A DNA stretch of 27,497 nucleotides, from assembly GCA_003427395.1 (NCBI GenBank), contig BFEA01000162.1, positions 920,009 through 947,505 on the forward strand, read 5' to 3'. The position numbers and the translations under genes were made by a program. Under the pieces are notes generated by a model that saw only the letters and a list, made by a program, of their open reading frames with translations, did no database searches and was not told the origin of the DNA. Shown here in pieces: positions 1-10,886 of the stretch. Position 1 is the first letter of the stretch. Each line of letters starts with the position of its first letter. Source of the DNA: Chara braunii. Taxonomy: Eukaryota > Streptophyta > Charophyceae > Charales > Characeae.

Positions 1-22
1 AAAAAAAAAAAAAAAAAAAAAA
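1..22. repeat. Poly(A) tract at window edge
   Basis: A run of 22 A lies at the left edge, followed by G-rich sequence. It may be the 3' tail of a plus-strand retroposon whose body lies outside the window. Nothing else supports that. Confidence 0.6.
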
Positions 23-164
23 GGGGAGGGCTGGGGAGGAATGCTAGGGGCACTACGGGAGAGTTTGCGCTAACGCTAGCGCCCTGACACCGATGGACCG
101 GTAGACCCGGTTCCCTCGGCTCGACTAGCGCCTGGGGAGGTGTGCTCCAAGGCTGCTAGGCCTG

Positions 165-246
165 CACGTGCGCCCGGCAAAAGCGCGGGGCTCTTTGATT
201 GCCACGTGGCATCCACTGTAGGAGACGTGTGCATCCATGACACGTG
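165..246 (+). promoter_or_regulatory. Three CACGTG (G-box) cores at 38-bp spacing
   Basis: The palindromic hexamer CACGTG occurs at 165-170, 203-208 and 241-246, exactly 38 bp apart each time. CACGTG is the core of the plant G-box bound by bZIP and bHLH factors. The cluster lies about 100 bp upstream of the ATG at 348, so it could be a promoter element for that ORF. No clear TATA box is seen between them. The even spacing could also come from an old degenerate tandem repeat. Confidence 0.35.
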
Positions 247-347
247 GGCAGGGGTAGCGCTAGCGGTTAAGTACGACGACGAATAGCAATAGAGGGCGCC
301 ATGATCTGGGTGTGGGATGGAGATGGAGGGGGAGCTACAATAGGGAT

Positions 348-878
348 ATGCTCCTCCATAATGAAGACGACCTCTTGCTTGCAGAGGATACTGAAGGTGA
401 GCAGGATTATGATTTTGACATGTCCCGCTACCTTACAAACCTATGCGCTTTGTGTGAGAGTTGGGATTTCGACAGTGAGACAAGCTGTGATGTTGCTGTG
501 TTTGAGAGTGACGAGCATGAGGGGGGGGGAGGAGAGAGGTGGGTTAGCTTGATGCAACTCTCCTATCCGGTAGAGGATGAGGGTGCTGCATGTGATGGAG
601 AGAGGGATTATGCCACTGATGACGCAGGTGAGTGGGAGGTTGATGATGAGAGGGTAGTTGGCGATGGTAGCGCAGGTGAGTGGGAAGGGGAGTGGGGGCT
701 ATTGGCATCGGTGGAAACGGCGGGAACAGCAGCGACGGCGGCAACGACAAGAGCAAGAGCGAACACAGCAATAGTAACAACAACAATATCAACATCAACA
801 ATTCTGGAGGTGGAACAGGGGTGTAAGGCTGACGTGGTGGTTGTGGTAAATGACAGGCAAGGAAGGGGTGAGGGCTGA
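348..878 (+). CDS. Acidic hypothetical protein, 176 aa
   Basis: The first ATG of this open frame is at 348; the frame is open further upstream but only from a GTG at 312. The product is rich in Asp, Glu and Gly. Its first half looks protein-like, with several Cys and Trp residues (LCALCESWDFDSETSCDVAV is typical). The second half becomes low complexity (Ala/Thr runs, then DVVVVV), where AAC/CAA-type repeats are read out of frame, so the true end may differ. I do not recognise a family. The composition resembles acidic linker regions of retrotransposon gag proteins, and the whole segment may be a fragment of an older element. The G-box cluster upstream is the only regulatory hint. Confidence 0.3.
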   Translation: MLLHNEDDLLLAEDTEGEQDYDFDMSRYLTNLCALCESWDFDSETSCDVAVFESDEHEGGGGERWVSLMQLSYPVEDEGAACDGERDYATDDAGEWEVDDERVVGDGSAGEWEGEWGLLASVETAGTAATAATTRARANTAIVTTTISTSTILEVEQGCKADVVVVVNDRQGRGEG

Positions 879-993
879 TGTGGTGGTTGTGGTAGATGAC
901 AGGCAAGGAAGGGGTGAGATTGACGAGAAGGGTGGGATGGGTGATGGCGACAGGCAAGGAAAGGGTGCGATTTACAAGAAGGGTGGGATGGGT
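852..993 (+). repeat. Minisatellite, three units of 46-51 bp
   Basis: Three units begin with GACAGGCAAGGAA at 852, 898 and 949. The second and third also share a GAAGGGTGGGATGGGT block. A partial unit precedes the first. It overlaps the end of the acidic ORF and is probably a diverged minisatellite. Confidence 0.7.
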
Positions 994-999
994 GACAAT

Positions 1000-1111
1000 A
1001 AACAACGACAACAACAACAATAACGGCGGCAAGCGGCGACTGAGCAAACTGGCTCAGACGGGCGTGAAGGAGGATAACAACAACAACAACAACAACAACA
1101 ACAAGAAAGAC
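1000..1111 (+). repeat. AAC-rich (Asn-codon) tract upstream of the LTR element
   Basis: Two AAC/CAA tracts (about 1000-1023 and 1075-1103) flank a short complex segment. In one plus-strand frame the stretch reads as Asn runs separated by KRRLSKLAQTGVKED, which suggests low-complexity coding sequence rather than a pure microsatellite. A second Asn-codon region lies just beyond the 3' LTR at 9576. The LTR element may have landed in an Asn-rich ORF, but the frames on the two sides do not join cleanly. Pure microsatellite expansion is the alternative. Confidence 0.5.
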
Positions 1112-1116
1112 GGCGT

Positions 1117-1470
1117 TGTCGGAGCAAATACCCTTACAAGGGTATTTGCTCATGATTTTGCATTCGATAGAGTATCGACGCCGGTCGTCGTGCCGGAGAC
1201 AGGCTGGAGTAAAAAGTGAGAATTTTTTTGGCTTGGCACTGTGAAGCAAACTTCTCGACCATTGAGGCTGAGATTTCTAGACAATCATACGCAGTGATAC
1301 GACGCATACGACAACAGAAAAGGGTTAGTAAAAATTCAAAGTCTTCGGCCACGTGAGCCGGAGGGTTGGATAAGGACAAGAAAAGGGTCATGCGGGATGC
1401 GTAGACCACGATCTAAATCAGTCAAAGGTTCAGCGCTCCCCAGCAGGGTGAGGGACCGCCGCGCGCGACA
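1117..1470 (+). repeat. 5' LTR
   Basis: This is 354 bp, TGTCG...CGACA, and pairs with 9222-9575 without length change. A 26-bp palindrome (12-bp arms, 2-nt loop) lies at 1124-1149, 7 bp inside the LTR. No canonical TATA box or poly(A) signal is obvious. Confidence 0.9.
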
Positions 1471-1472
1471 AG

Positions 1473-1492
1473 TGGCGCCGTTGCCGGGGATC
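1473..1492 (+). other. Primer-binding site for tRNA-Asp
   Basis: TGGCGCCGTTGCCGGGGATC begins 2 bp after the 5' LTR. It is the exact complement of the 3' end of plant tRNA-Asp(GUC) including CCA, as I recall that tRNA. The position and match fix the 5' LTR boundary and the plus-strand orientation of the element. Confidence 0.88.
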
Positions 1493-1507
1493 TCGCTTTC
1501 CAGCCAA

Positions 1508-1715
1508 GGTCCTTAGTGAACGGACTCGGGTATGGTGAAACGATGATCACGGCAAAACGACAACCTTTGGTTTTACGGATAGAGTGACCATCACTAGAAA
1601 TGCAAGTCGTCCACCGGCAACAGATTGATGTGTTGTTGGGGACCTTCGGTTGCCTGTCGGGGTCCTATGTGAACGGACTTGGGTCTGGTTAATTGAAGCC
1701 CTAGCAAAACGACAA
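1508..1715 (+). repeat. Imperfect direct repeat in the LTR element leader
   Basis: About 55 bp at 1508-1563 recurs at 1661-1715. Both copies start with GGTCCT, carry GTGAACGGACT and end GCAAAACGACAA. The copies are about 153 bp apart and lie just downstream of the primer-binding site. The role is unknown; leader repeats of this kind could affect packaging or simply be slippage products. Confidence 0.65.
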
Positions 1716-4700
1716 ACGAAAGATTGGATAGTGTACAACCTCTATTTAGATGGTAAGGGGACTACTACGGTGAATTGTCAGTCTATTGATGTGAGCATTT
1801 GTCTAGGGTAGATTTCATGAGATGAGGTGAGTACAATTTAAAGTATATAGTTTACCGTACCTTACGAATAATAGCCAGTCCTTCTATCGCTTGCCCGAGG
1901 TCATAGTTAATTCCATATCAGGTTAGAAAAGTGACATAGAGGGTAGCGATCAAGGATTGCGAAGTCTTTTAAAAGCAAGTTGGTAAGAGTAGCAAGATGA
2001 CTCATCAAGTCTGCCTGGGAACTGTTTTTACTACGGTATTTTTTTCAAATTGTGACACTTTTTGTCTCTACGACAACCTCGCATACTTCTGAAGCATTCA
2101 TTTTTTCGTAGAGATACACGTCCTTATACATAAAGCATTAGAAAACTCAACACTACTCCAGGTATTTGATCCCTTCGGCTATGCCATGTGGGGCAGGAAC
2201 TGAAAGGGGAAGAGGCGGCTGGCAGGGAAAAGCCGCAGAAAAACCTATTAATTTGACAAGGGAAAGGGAGGAGCAGGAGGAAGAAGAGAAGGAAAGAGGA
2301 TTAATGAGAGAGGGTAAGATAACGCCGATATCAGGAAGATCTGCGCGAACGAACACCGTCTCCAGAGAAAATGGTTTGTTACTCTTATAAGAATGAACAA
2401 CGTTACGGCTCTCCGCCACCGCACTTTGAGCCGCCTTCTCGTACTTATCTGATGACGTAATCTTCTTCCTCATCTTCTATGTCACGTCGACTTCAACAGT
2501 TGGCTATCCTTCCCCTGCCATCTCGACCTGCACTTCCACCTCCGCCGCATGTGCCTGACCCTCCCGTAGTGGCTCAGGTTGCACGAACGAATCATCGATT
2601 ATGTGTCACATTGACACTATTCTTCCTTTGTCAGATTGAATTATGCGGTCTGATTTCATACATGTTGTACAAAGGGATCATTTAAAGATGTCATCCTGTC
2701 AACACAAAGCTTGACCAGGATAAATAATAATTTAGTACTTGTCTAGGGCATCAGACAAAAACACCCCCGAGGGGGAGTAAATTTTGATGACTTGTATACT
2801 TCTCCCTTTGTCACTGACAATTCTCATAATGGAGGGGATATCCATCTGGGAAGAGAAAAAGAGGGTGGTAGAAGTTAGTGGCACCTTCTCAAGGATGACC
2901 TATCTGAATAAGCGTAGGGTGAGCTTTGTAAATTTGTATTTTGAGCAGGCGTATTTTTCCCTCCGGTCATGATATAGGTACCGATAAATGGACTATGGTG
3001 ATTTTTGTACTTAGTGATGAGTCAGAAACATATCCAGGGATACAAAGAGGACTGAACGTGAATAGTGTCACTGAGGACCCTCATTTGCTATGGCTTCTTA
3101 ATAAAAGTCTTGTTTTAGAAAAAAATCAATATAGGGCTGAGTCCATCTCTGAGATAATTTTAAAGGTTGGTTTCGTCTATAAAGGAACAACCTAAGACTC
3201 CTGATCTTGAGTACGGTCAGTAAGGCAGTAAAGAGTTTGACAATGCTGTTAAATCATCCCATTTATGCTTTACTTGGTGACATAATTCAGGTAAAAGGCT
3301 ATCTGTTGGAATTCACCTAGTTCGACACCATCGGTTTGAGGCCATTCGGTTGAGTTATCTATGTAAATTTATCCATTCGTGTCAGTTTATTCAAGTCAAG
3401 CCTATAAGTCTATCTGTCTGATGCATTTTTATTCATGATTACTCGTCTGAGTTACCCATTTAATGTTTTAATTCGTCCTTATGAATTAACTATATATGAT
3501 TATCCGTTTATGTCTATCCACTATAACCTATATAGTTGGATTGCTCTCCTTACAAAGAATAGAACTACTACGCAGAATCCACATTCGACGAGGGATCGAA
3601 GGTGAATGGAGTGACTGACCTCTTGGGAGGAGAGATTATCTGGAATGGTAGTCAATGCGTAGAATCTGCTCTCGAGGGAGTTGCAATCCCAAGTTATCCT
3701 TTCCCTGAAAGATGGCTTGAAGAAACTATAAATTGGTCTTCAGAAGTAATAGTGAGACCCACGCCGGAACTATGTTCCTGGTCCATAGTGGGGTGTTGTC
3801 ACCTAATCCTTTGAGGAGAGGTGACTACATTACTATTAAGAAGGAGAAAAGTATTAGATCCTTGTTGGACTATGGTCTGTGAAGGAGGCAACTCCTACCT
3901 GCTGCAAGGAAGCAGGGGGTGATGCCCCAACTATCTTTGCGTCAAGTGGGTTCATCTGCACGATGATGGAATATGGATCTTGGAACCTGTATGGTAAGGT
4001 TATCGACTAATTGACAAGTGTCTGCAAGGAACGAATATTGAAATCGGAGGGTGAAGCAGTGAGGCTTGGTCCTTGAGCGGGGCTCGGGAGTGTAAGATGT
4101 TAACCCTTCTAAGGGATTACACTACCCTTTGACACAGCATACTCTTGTCAAAGCCCAGGGAGTAGAATGTAGTACTCTCATTATTTTTTTTATCTAAAAG
4201 CATTTATCATTGGGGAACTTATTGACCACAGCATAACTATTGTCTATCATAACAGTTACCATAAGTTTCTCGTCATCACTATGTATGCGTATGTCAGTTA
4301 AACTTGTCTCTACGCTCATTAATACTATTTTCTTACTCAACTATTAAAATTATTGATTGTTGTTATCACTATGGCAGTATGTCTCTACTATCAGTAACGA
4401 TTATTATGATAATTTATAACATTCAATATTCAAAAATCACGAATGTATTATTATCTGCTTTTGAATGGTCTTAGACGTTGAAAATGACTAATGTTAGTGA
4501 GGTATGATTTGAAGATTATCTTTCAGGACGGGTATTGTGAAAAGAAGGGATTCTGGATAATGATGGAAGAGGTTTGCTGGACGTTTGTGAGCAGAACCTT
4601 GAAATGATTCAAGAAGGTCAGAAACCCGTATGCTAGGGAAGACCCCAGCGTAGCCTTGTCTATTGAAAAAGATGATGGGTTGGAATTGTCCTTGTCAAGA

Positions 4701-5490
4701 TCAGTTAGGGAGGATAAATATATTGGTTCCTGGTGAGGTACGTCTTTAAATGAGGGTATCCTTATTTTTGGATTGAGTCTGGCTTCAACAATGATGAGGA
4801 TAGTGCAATGACCATGTACACCTCGCCGTCTTTTTAGATTACTTTCGGTATCGAGTTGGCATTGAAACGTGAGAACCTGCTCACGAGACTATTAGGACCG
4901 GTTGAAGTGGTTACTGCGAGGTGGGTAAAAGAAATGTGTCAGAAAAGAGATAAGCCGGTATCCGTTGTTAATGAGGTCGAAGGTGCAGATAAGTTCGTGT
5001 TCCCCTCCTTCCCGTTGCGAGTCATTCTACCCGAATTCCTTTTGGAAGAATATTTCAGAGGACGGGACAAAAATAAAGACATCAGCAGAGACGGTTTTGA
5101 TAGAAAAAGGATGGGGACACAAAGCGCTATACGAGAAAGATAGTATACCTAAAAACAGTGTTCGTGCTCCTCAACCGAAAGCATCAAAGTACGACTTATA
5201 TTGTTAACACTTACACTGATTCTCATGACCTAAATGAAAAATTTAATACTACGACGAGGTTTGAATGAAGGTTGGCGGACAGTAAATATTATTACTTTTA
5301 TCGGTTCATGTGCGCAACTTATAGTTTTAAGTTATGTGTTTTTTTCTCATCTGCTTACATAATTCGTATATGTTCATGACACCCTTTTACTGATCCGCCA
5401 GGTGATTGCGTAAAAGATAATGCATTTGTATATTGGCGGTATTAGGTTACCTTTAGATTTGTTAAGATAGGAAAGGAGAATGCTTATTAA
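1716..5490 (+). other. Long leader of the LTR element without a confident gene
   Basis: About 3.8 kb separates the leader repeat from the gag-like frame. It is AT-rich, and all frames are broken by stops every few dozen codons. Short protein-like stretches occur (2941-3195, 3602-3814, 4856-5143), but all are under 100 residues, match nothing I know, and none has a strong start. The segment 3300-3540 is a degenerate series of short TTATC/CATTCGT-like words. A leader of this length before gag is long for a plant LTR element and suggests foreign or decayed sequence. Confidence 0.5.
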
Positions 5491-6570
5491 ATAATAATCT
5501 TCGGCTTACAGCCTGACGCTTGTCGCTTGCTGTACTTGTACAGATCCGCAGCGGTGACAATAGCTAAGGATGGCGGATTGGCTAAGGTTTTACTTTGGAG
5601 GAATTCGTCTCTCGTTAAAGCTCTAACGCGCGAGTCTGTAAACGAGTCAATGCCCCAAGTCCTTAGAGCTCTGTTGTTTCAAGGGAAGAACCTGCCTAAC
5701 TTTTTGCGCGATTACCTCAACTTTTGCCTAAAGAAGAATTGGGATGAGAGAGCGATATTGATTATGCTGTCTTTATTCGTGTGTGAGGATTTCAGCGAAG
5801 AAGTATATGGTTTCATGTTGAGATCACGAACTTGGAGTGAACTCGAGGGTTTGTTGAGCTTGAGGTTCCCCGAAAGCGAAGTCGCCAGTTATCATTGTGA
5901 AAGCTCTGAGCAAGTAGTCGGTGGTACGTTAACGCAAGAGGAAATACGCGGTATACAGAAATAGGTGAGAGAGTTGAAAGAGAGAATGATGCAACTAGAG
6001 AGAGACAGGAAAGACAAGCGAAAGGTCCCAAAGGAATCGTTAGATGACCTAGCTGGTAGGAGTGGAGAGAAAACGAATGATGATAATCGAGGCTCTCTCC
6101 TATCAGCAAAGGTTGAGAAAAAGAGGTGTGATGATCGAGAAAGGAAAGGAGATAACGGAATGATTGATATGGAAGAAGGACCTAAACCTCCTAAATTTAC
6201 CAAAGCCCAACGGAGGGCAAGAAACCGAGCTCAAATAGTCATGAGTCGTGGGCGAGGTCAAGATTGGGAAAAAGGTCGAGGAAATGGTGGTCAGGAAAGT
6301 GGTCAAGGATCTTGGACAAGAAGAGTGGATCTGAGAAAAGTTGTCTGCTGGCATTGTACCCGAGAAGGGCATACAATGAGGTTTTGTCATATCAGAAAGA
6401 TTGATGAAGTAGATGGTCTGATTAACACCAATATCGAAGGAGGTGTTTTTGACAGATTTGGGAACCTTATTAACCCAAACATACCTGGAGGGACGAGACA
6501 GGAAGCCTTACGACGGGAGCGCGAATGGTGGACAAAGGCAACAACCTGTATCAGTGACAGAGAATCGTGA
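5491..6570 (+). pseudogene. gag-like ORF with CCHC zinc knuckle and one in-frame TAG
   Basis: Gag packages element RNA into virus-like particles in the cytoplasm; the knuckle binds RNA. The plus frame is open from 5491 after a TAA at 5488. Its first ATG is at 5650. One TAG at 5962-5964 splits the frame, which then continues to the TGA at 6568-6570. The first part (to about 5900) is helical, Leu-rich and capsid-like. It is followed by a Lys/Glu/Arg-rich linker, then CWHCTREGHTMRFC at 6346-6387, an exact C-x2-C-x4-H-x4-C knuckle. The C-terminal part is rich in Asn, Gly and Arg (NLINPNIPGG), and the frame ends without a protease. The TAG could be a nonsense mutation or a readthrough stop; with LTRs this diverged, mutation is likelier. 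Ty3/gypsy-like gag is the best call. Confidence 0.7.
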
Positions 6571-9184
6571 GGTCATTGGATGACAACATCGTCAAGAAGT
6601 CACGATTACCAGATATAAAAATGTTCTCCTTTAAGAGGGGGTAACTACAAGATGACTATTGAAGGAAGGAATGAGGAAGGTATGCAGAAAGGGAAGAAAG
6701 TTGGGTGAGAAAATTTTATCCACTGAAGCATGATATATGACAAGTGGGGGAATCAGTGGAATAGAATAAAGAAGAAGTGACGATGATTTAAACAAAGTTT
6801 TCTAATATCGGTGAAAAAAACGGTGGAGTCCCACCAGATAATTGAATGGGAAAAGAAGCATGGATTTGAAACTTATAGGTATTGTTGAAACACTCATTGT
6901 GTAAGGACAGGAAAAGAGCGAGAATTCAGCAAGGGAAAACGTCGAAAGATGGTGGAGAGAAGGTAGGAGTGAAGGTGAACAGAACACTAAGCCTATTACC
7001 TCAAGGCGCCTCTGAAGCCATTGAGGCACTGACTTCAAAAGTGGTTGGACAGATTCTTCGAAGTCTACACAGACAGAGTAAGAAAAATATCTTATTCAGA
7101 GACAATAACTCATTCTTTTGAGAGGATAGCAAGTTTGACAGAGACATCTTCACATAACCAAGGGGAAGGGAAAACGTTGTGTAGATACTTGAAGGGACAC
7201 AATTGAGGTGAAATTGTTTTTGGTACGAAGAGGATAAGGTCGAGGTTTTAGCTAAGACAGATAGGAACAAGAGGCTTATTGACATGAAGAGGGACATAGG
7301 TAAATGTGCCAAGAAAGGTTCAGACCCTAGTTATTTAAGTAGATAGGACTTAACATGGGAAAATTAGGAAAGGTTTGCGCCTAACTGGTGGATGCGCGAA
7401 CTTTTGATTTCTTTCTTTTGAGTTTTATAGTAGGATCCTCACATTTTTCCTTCTTTAGGTAGGATATTGTACGCTAGTAGTCGAATGTGAGGTAAGATCT
7501 GCGACATATTTGTTATTTCCCATTTAGATGCAGTGATGAACTTCAGTAAATAGGGTAAATGAGGTGTCTTAGAGTATGTACTCCGATATATGAGATATCA
7601 TGAGATTTTATTGTCTCTTCTATATTTTTTCGATTCAGCATGTGTACCCTAACAATAGAAGATGAGAGAGACATGTGACTTGAGTTTGAAGACTGCTTTT
7701 GGCTCAACATGATGAATTCGACTAAGTTTTTTCCTGAGTCATATATGATTTCTATCTATGGGGTATGCCGACGAGGAACACTTTTCACTTTCATATTTGA
7801 GTTGCTTCAATGTTTGGTTTTTATTGATGAAATGTGTATCTTGGATATGTGTACATTCTGTGTTGGCAAGTCTTGAACTAGGATGCTCAGAGAAGCGCCT
7901 AAGAATTCAAGAAAGATGGGGTGAAAATTGATATGTACAGTTTGAAAGTGCTTTGCATTTATGGTCAGTTTTTTCCACGCTTTATCTTATGTGGTTATTC
8001 TTGAAAGGGACAGGAAAAATGGTCAAACTTTTTGAGGCATTTGAGAAACCCTGTGAGTCAGGGAAATGTATGTTATGAATGAAATGGATGTTTTTCCTGC
8101 CTTCTGACAAGACAATGGGTCAAACAAATATTTTTTTTATATACTTTTTTTATGAATATTTTGGTTGGTTTTTCTATTGGAAAAAAAATCCCCGAGACAT
8201 GTGTCTGTCCAGCCTGTGATCGAGGTCTGGGAGGCACGGCCCTTAAGTGGCTCTGACGATGCCCCTCGATCAGAGACAAATATGACAATCATGTTAAATC
8301 ATTTCTTATTGCTGAAATTGTTTTCTTTCATATATACATTCAACGGGGTTGTTCACCCATTCAAAGACAACTGACGAGGGGAGAAAAAGATTCTTTGGTC
8401 AAATTGAATTTCATATGTGTATTTTTGAAATAATCATCGCTCATCCACTTATGGAGGTCAGTCTGAGGGACTTAAAATTACCAAGTCTATGGTGAAAAAT
8501 TGGCATCGTTGGAACGTAACTCCCAACGTGGGTTGCCGACTAAGTATAACCAGACAGCGGACCTTCTGATTAGGGCCTGGGACTAAACTTGATGGGGGGG
8601 ACTCCCTAATGATAGTATCGGTTCAGGTAGATATCGAAAGGATCAAGAGTCACGTCTAGATATTTTGATTTGAGGATTTTATCATGTACTGCGTAACCAA
8701 TACAGCTACCACCGTTAGAATAACAAAACGGTGGGCCGCAGACCCAGCCTGATGAACCGACTGTGGTGGGTTGAGACCAAGGTCGCCGATCCCCTCGCAT
8801 TAGACTTCGGGTGAGACGGTAAAATCTGACTAAGGTTAAGACGCGCATCCAAAGAGTAAGACTCAACTATGATTCCTAACTCCTCGGACACCCAACGAGA
8901 TCCTGACAGATAAAGTCTAAAGTTGAGGGGAGAGGCTATCATTACCTTCCTAGATGACCTCTGTAACTATAGTACAGATCCAGTATCCCCACTTTGAGTC
9001 ATATGGAATAATATTTCTTTAGTATTACAATTTTTTAAGGTATGTGGGAGACCCAGGTTAAAATTCTGGCAGTATGGACGCACCAAGGGAGACAGTGAGG
9101 GTCTTCAAACCACAACTTCATCTTGGAAATCGGATTTTGACAACTTGTCGCGTCAGAAGGTCTTTGTTTGCATTTTGGTTCCCC
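6571..9184 (+). other. AT-rich internal region where pol would be expected
   Basis: About 2.6 kb between gag and the 3' LTR has only short ORFs on either strand. None shows YIDD/YVDD, DTG/DSG, HHCC or chromodomain-like motifs. The region is AT-rich and homopolymer-rich. It looks like non-coding filler, not decayed pol, though very old decay cannot be excluded by eye. Confidence 0.55.
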
Positions 9185-9220
9185 AGCGACGGGGACGTCG
9201 CTGAATGGGGTCCGGGAAGA
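9185..9220 (+). other. Hairpin and polypurine tract before the 3' LTR
   Basis: AGCGACG at 9185-9191 and CGTCGCT at 9196-9202 form a perfect 7-bp stem with a GGGA loop. It is followed by the purine-rich GAATGGGGTCCGGGAAGA (9203-9220, broken by TCC), which ends 1 bp before the LTR. The tract is the expected plus-strand primer. The hairpin may be the remnant of the end of pol or a structural element. Confidence 0.65.
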
Positions 9221-9221
9221 C

Positions 9222-9575
9222 TGTCGGAGCAAACACCCTTACAAGGGCATTTGCTCATGATTTTGCATTCGATAGAGTATCGACGCCGGTCGTTGTGTCG
9301 AAGACAAGCTGGAGTAAAAAGTGAAAGTTTTTTTGGCTTGGCACTATGAAGCAAACTTCTCGACCATTGAGGCCGAGATTTCTAGACAACCATACGTAAT
9401 GATACGACGCATACGACAACAGGAAAGGGTTAGTAAAAATTCAAATTCTTCGGCCGCGAGAGCTGGAGGGTTGGATAAGGACAAGAAAAGGGTTGTGCGG
9501 GATGCGTCGACCACGATCTAAATCAGTCAAAGGTTCAGCGCTTCCCAGCAGGGCCCGGGACCGCCGCGCGCGACA
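9222..9575 (+). repeat. 3' LTR
   Basis: This is 354 bp, TGTCG...CGACA, collinear with 1117-1470 and free of indels. In this copy the palindrome near the left end (9229-9254) carries two substitutions that break base pairs. The chromosomal sequence resumes at 9576. Confidence 0.9.
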
Positions 9576-9790
9576 ACGTCAACAACAACAACAACAACAG
9601 TAACGAGAACAATGATGGTGATCAGGGACTCGGGGTAAAGGGTGAGGAGGGGGGGAAGGATGACACTGTCAACAACAACGATGGTGATAACAACAACAAC
9701 AACAACAACAACAACATCTAAAATGACAACAGTATTAACAACAAAAACGACAACAATTACGACGACGGTGGTGACGATAACCATGGGGGC
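9576..9790 (+). repeat. AAC-rich (Asn-codon) tract downstream of the LTR element
   Basis: Repeated AAC/CAA runs are mixed with GAT and GGT codons. In one plus frame this reads as Asn/Asp/Gly-rich protein interrupted by one TAA near 9720, and then continues into more complex sequence (RIGGLLRLVKWGFRLEV around 9870-9920). It mirrors the tract at 1000-1111 on the other side of the retrotransposon. Thr-rich and Val-rich ORFs on other frames are artefacts of the same repeat. Confidence 0.5.
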
Positions 9791-10886
9791 AGAGGGGCAG
9801 GGAGTGGGGCTTTTGCATCCAAGCTCCTTATCAGCATCATGGGAAAAACGCCGCCATTAGTACAGCGGGGCAGAATTGGTGGTTTGCTGAGGCTGGTGAA
9901 GTGGGGTTTTAGGTTGGAGGTAAGATTTACGGTTCCCCCCCACCCATACCAGGTGTTTTCGCATGAGGAATCGTGTTTTCTCTTCTAGTGCCGAGTGGGG
10001 ATGGGATAGATGATAGCTCTGAGATGATTTGCCTTGATTGCCTCTCATCTTTCTAACCCTCAACGCTTTTACGAGCAGGAGGTCAATCCTTCCCCTGGGT
10101 TGGAACTAATCAATGCCTGTGCTCTGTTTGGTGATACATGTGAACCAAGTGCATATATGGTCGGCTTCCAGCTCACATACAGTATACCAACCCTGGGGTT
10201 TCGCCTTTTTTTTTTTTTTTTTTTTAATAGCAAAAGGTCCCAGTGCCCAAGGCTTTAATTATGAAATTGATTACAACATTTCTACGCACGCCTCTTCCCA
10301 TTAGGGTTGGAAGAGCCTCAGCCACTGCTCCCCTGGAGACAGCTTCCCTGCAAAACACGAATATAGCCTAGTCGCGGGGCATTGATTGCTTCCCCAGTGA
10401 GGAAGGATTAACCCTGTTTGTGTGCAGAATCAATCTCTGCCTTACAAAACTCCTCGATTATCCCAACTTCAATCATTCTACACGGTTAGGAGTAGGGGAG
10501 ATATCAATACGGCAAAGAGATTGATAACAGGGCAAGAAAATTATTAATATTTTTTTTTAATATAAGATAACTTGTATTTAGGGTAACAAAAAACACAACT
10601 CAAGTAGTTCAATTGTAATTACGACGAGCTTCCCCTAAATATCAGTAGTTAACACAAACACAACCCATAGGGGAGCACAATAGTTGAAAGAAAATTTTAA
10701 TCTAAACGTAAAGACCATCAAACCAAGTCAAACCCTAACCAATGACGACCAAGAATTGAACATGGCCCCATGAGATGGACATAGACTGAGACCAAGTACC
10801 ATAAGAGAGAAAGAATTCACCCAACAAGAGAGATCAACACAGATGAAAAGAAGGGGGGAGGGAGGGAGAGAAAACAAACCAAGAAG
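9791..10886. other. Intergenic stretch with a T20 tract
   Basis: No supportable gene. A pure run of 20 T lies at 10206-10225 and may be the A-tail of a minus-strand retroposon. The rest is unremarkable mixed sequence, AT-rich from about 10480 to 10640. Confidence 0.5.

Larger units (their letters stand above)
1117..9575 (+). mobile_element. LTR retrotransposon with gag-like ORF, no recognisable pol
   Basis: An 8,459-bp element is bounded by two 354-bp LTRs that both start TGTCG and end CGACA. A primer-binding site follows the 5' LTR by 2 bp, and a purine-rich tract ends 1 bp before the 3' LTR. The internal region holds a gag-like ORF with a CCHC zinc knuckle at 5491-6570. I find no protease, reverse transcriptase, RNase H or integrase motifs in any frame. 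This matches non-autonomous elements that keep gag and depend on another element's polymerase (described in plants as TR-GAG), or a large retrotransposon derivative. By eye the LTRs differ at about 25 of 354 sites, about 20 of them transitions, so the insertion is not recent. The flanks GGCGT and ACGTC are not a perfect target duplication. The primer type suggests Ty3/gypsy affinity, but that is inference. Confidence 0.85.

Noticed and set aside
544-1249. Minus-strand ORFs rich in Val, Leu, Pro and His
   Set aside because: They are antisense shadows of the Asn-codon tract and minisatellite.
2763-2775. Second polypurine tract inside the LTR element
   Set aside because: A CCCCCGAGGGGG palindrome followed by purines looks suggestive, but it is far from any LTR and too short to support a function.
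9527-9860. Thr-rich and Val-rich ORFs
   Set aside because: They are AAC/CAA and GTT microsatellite read in other frames, open on both strands.
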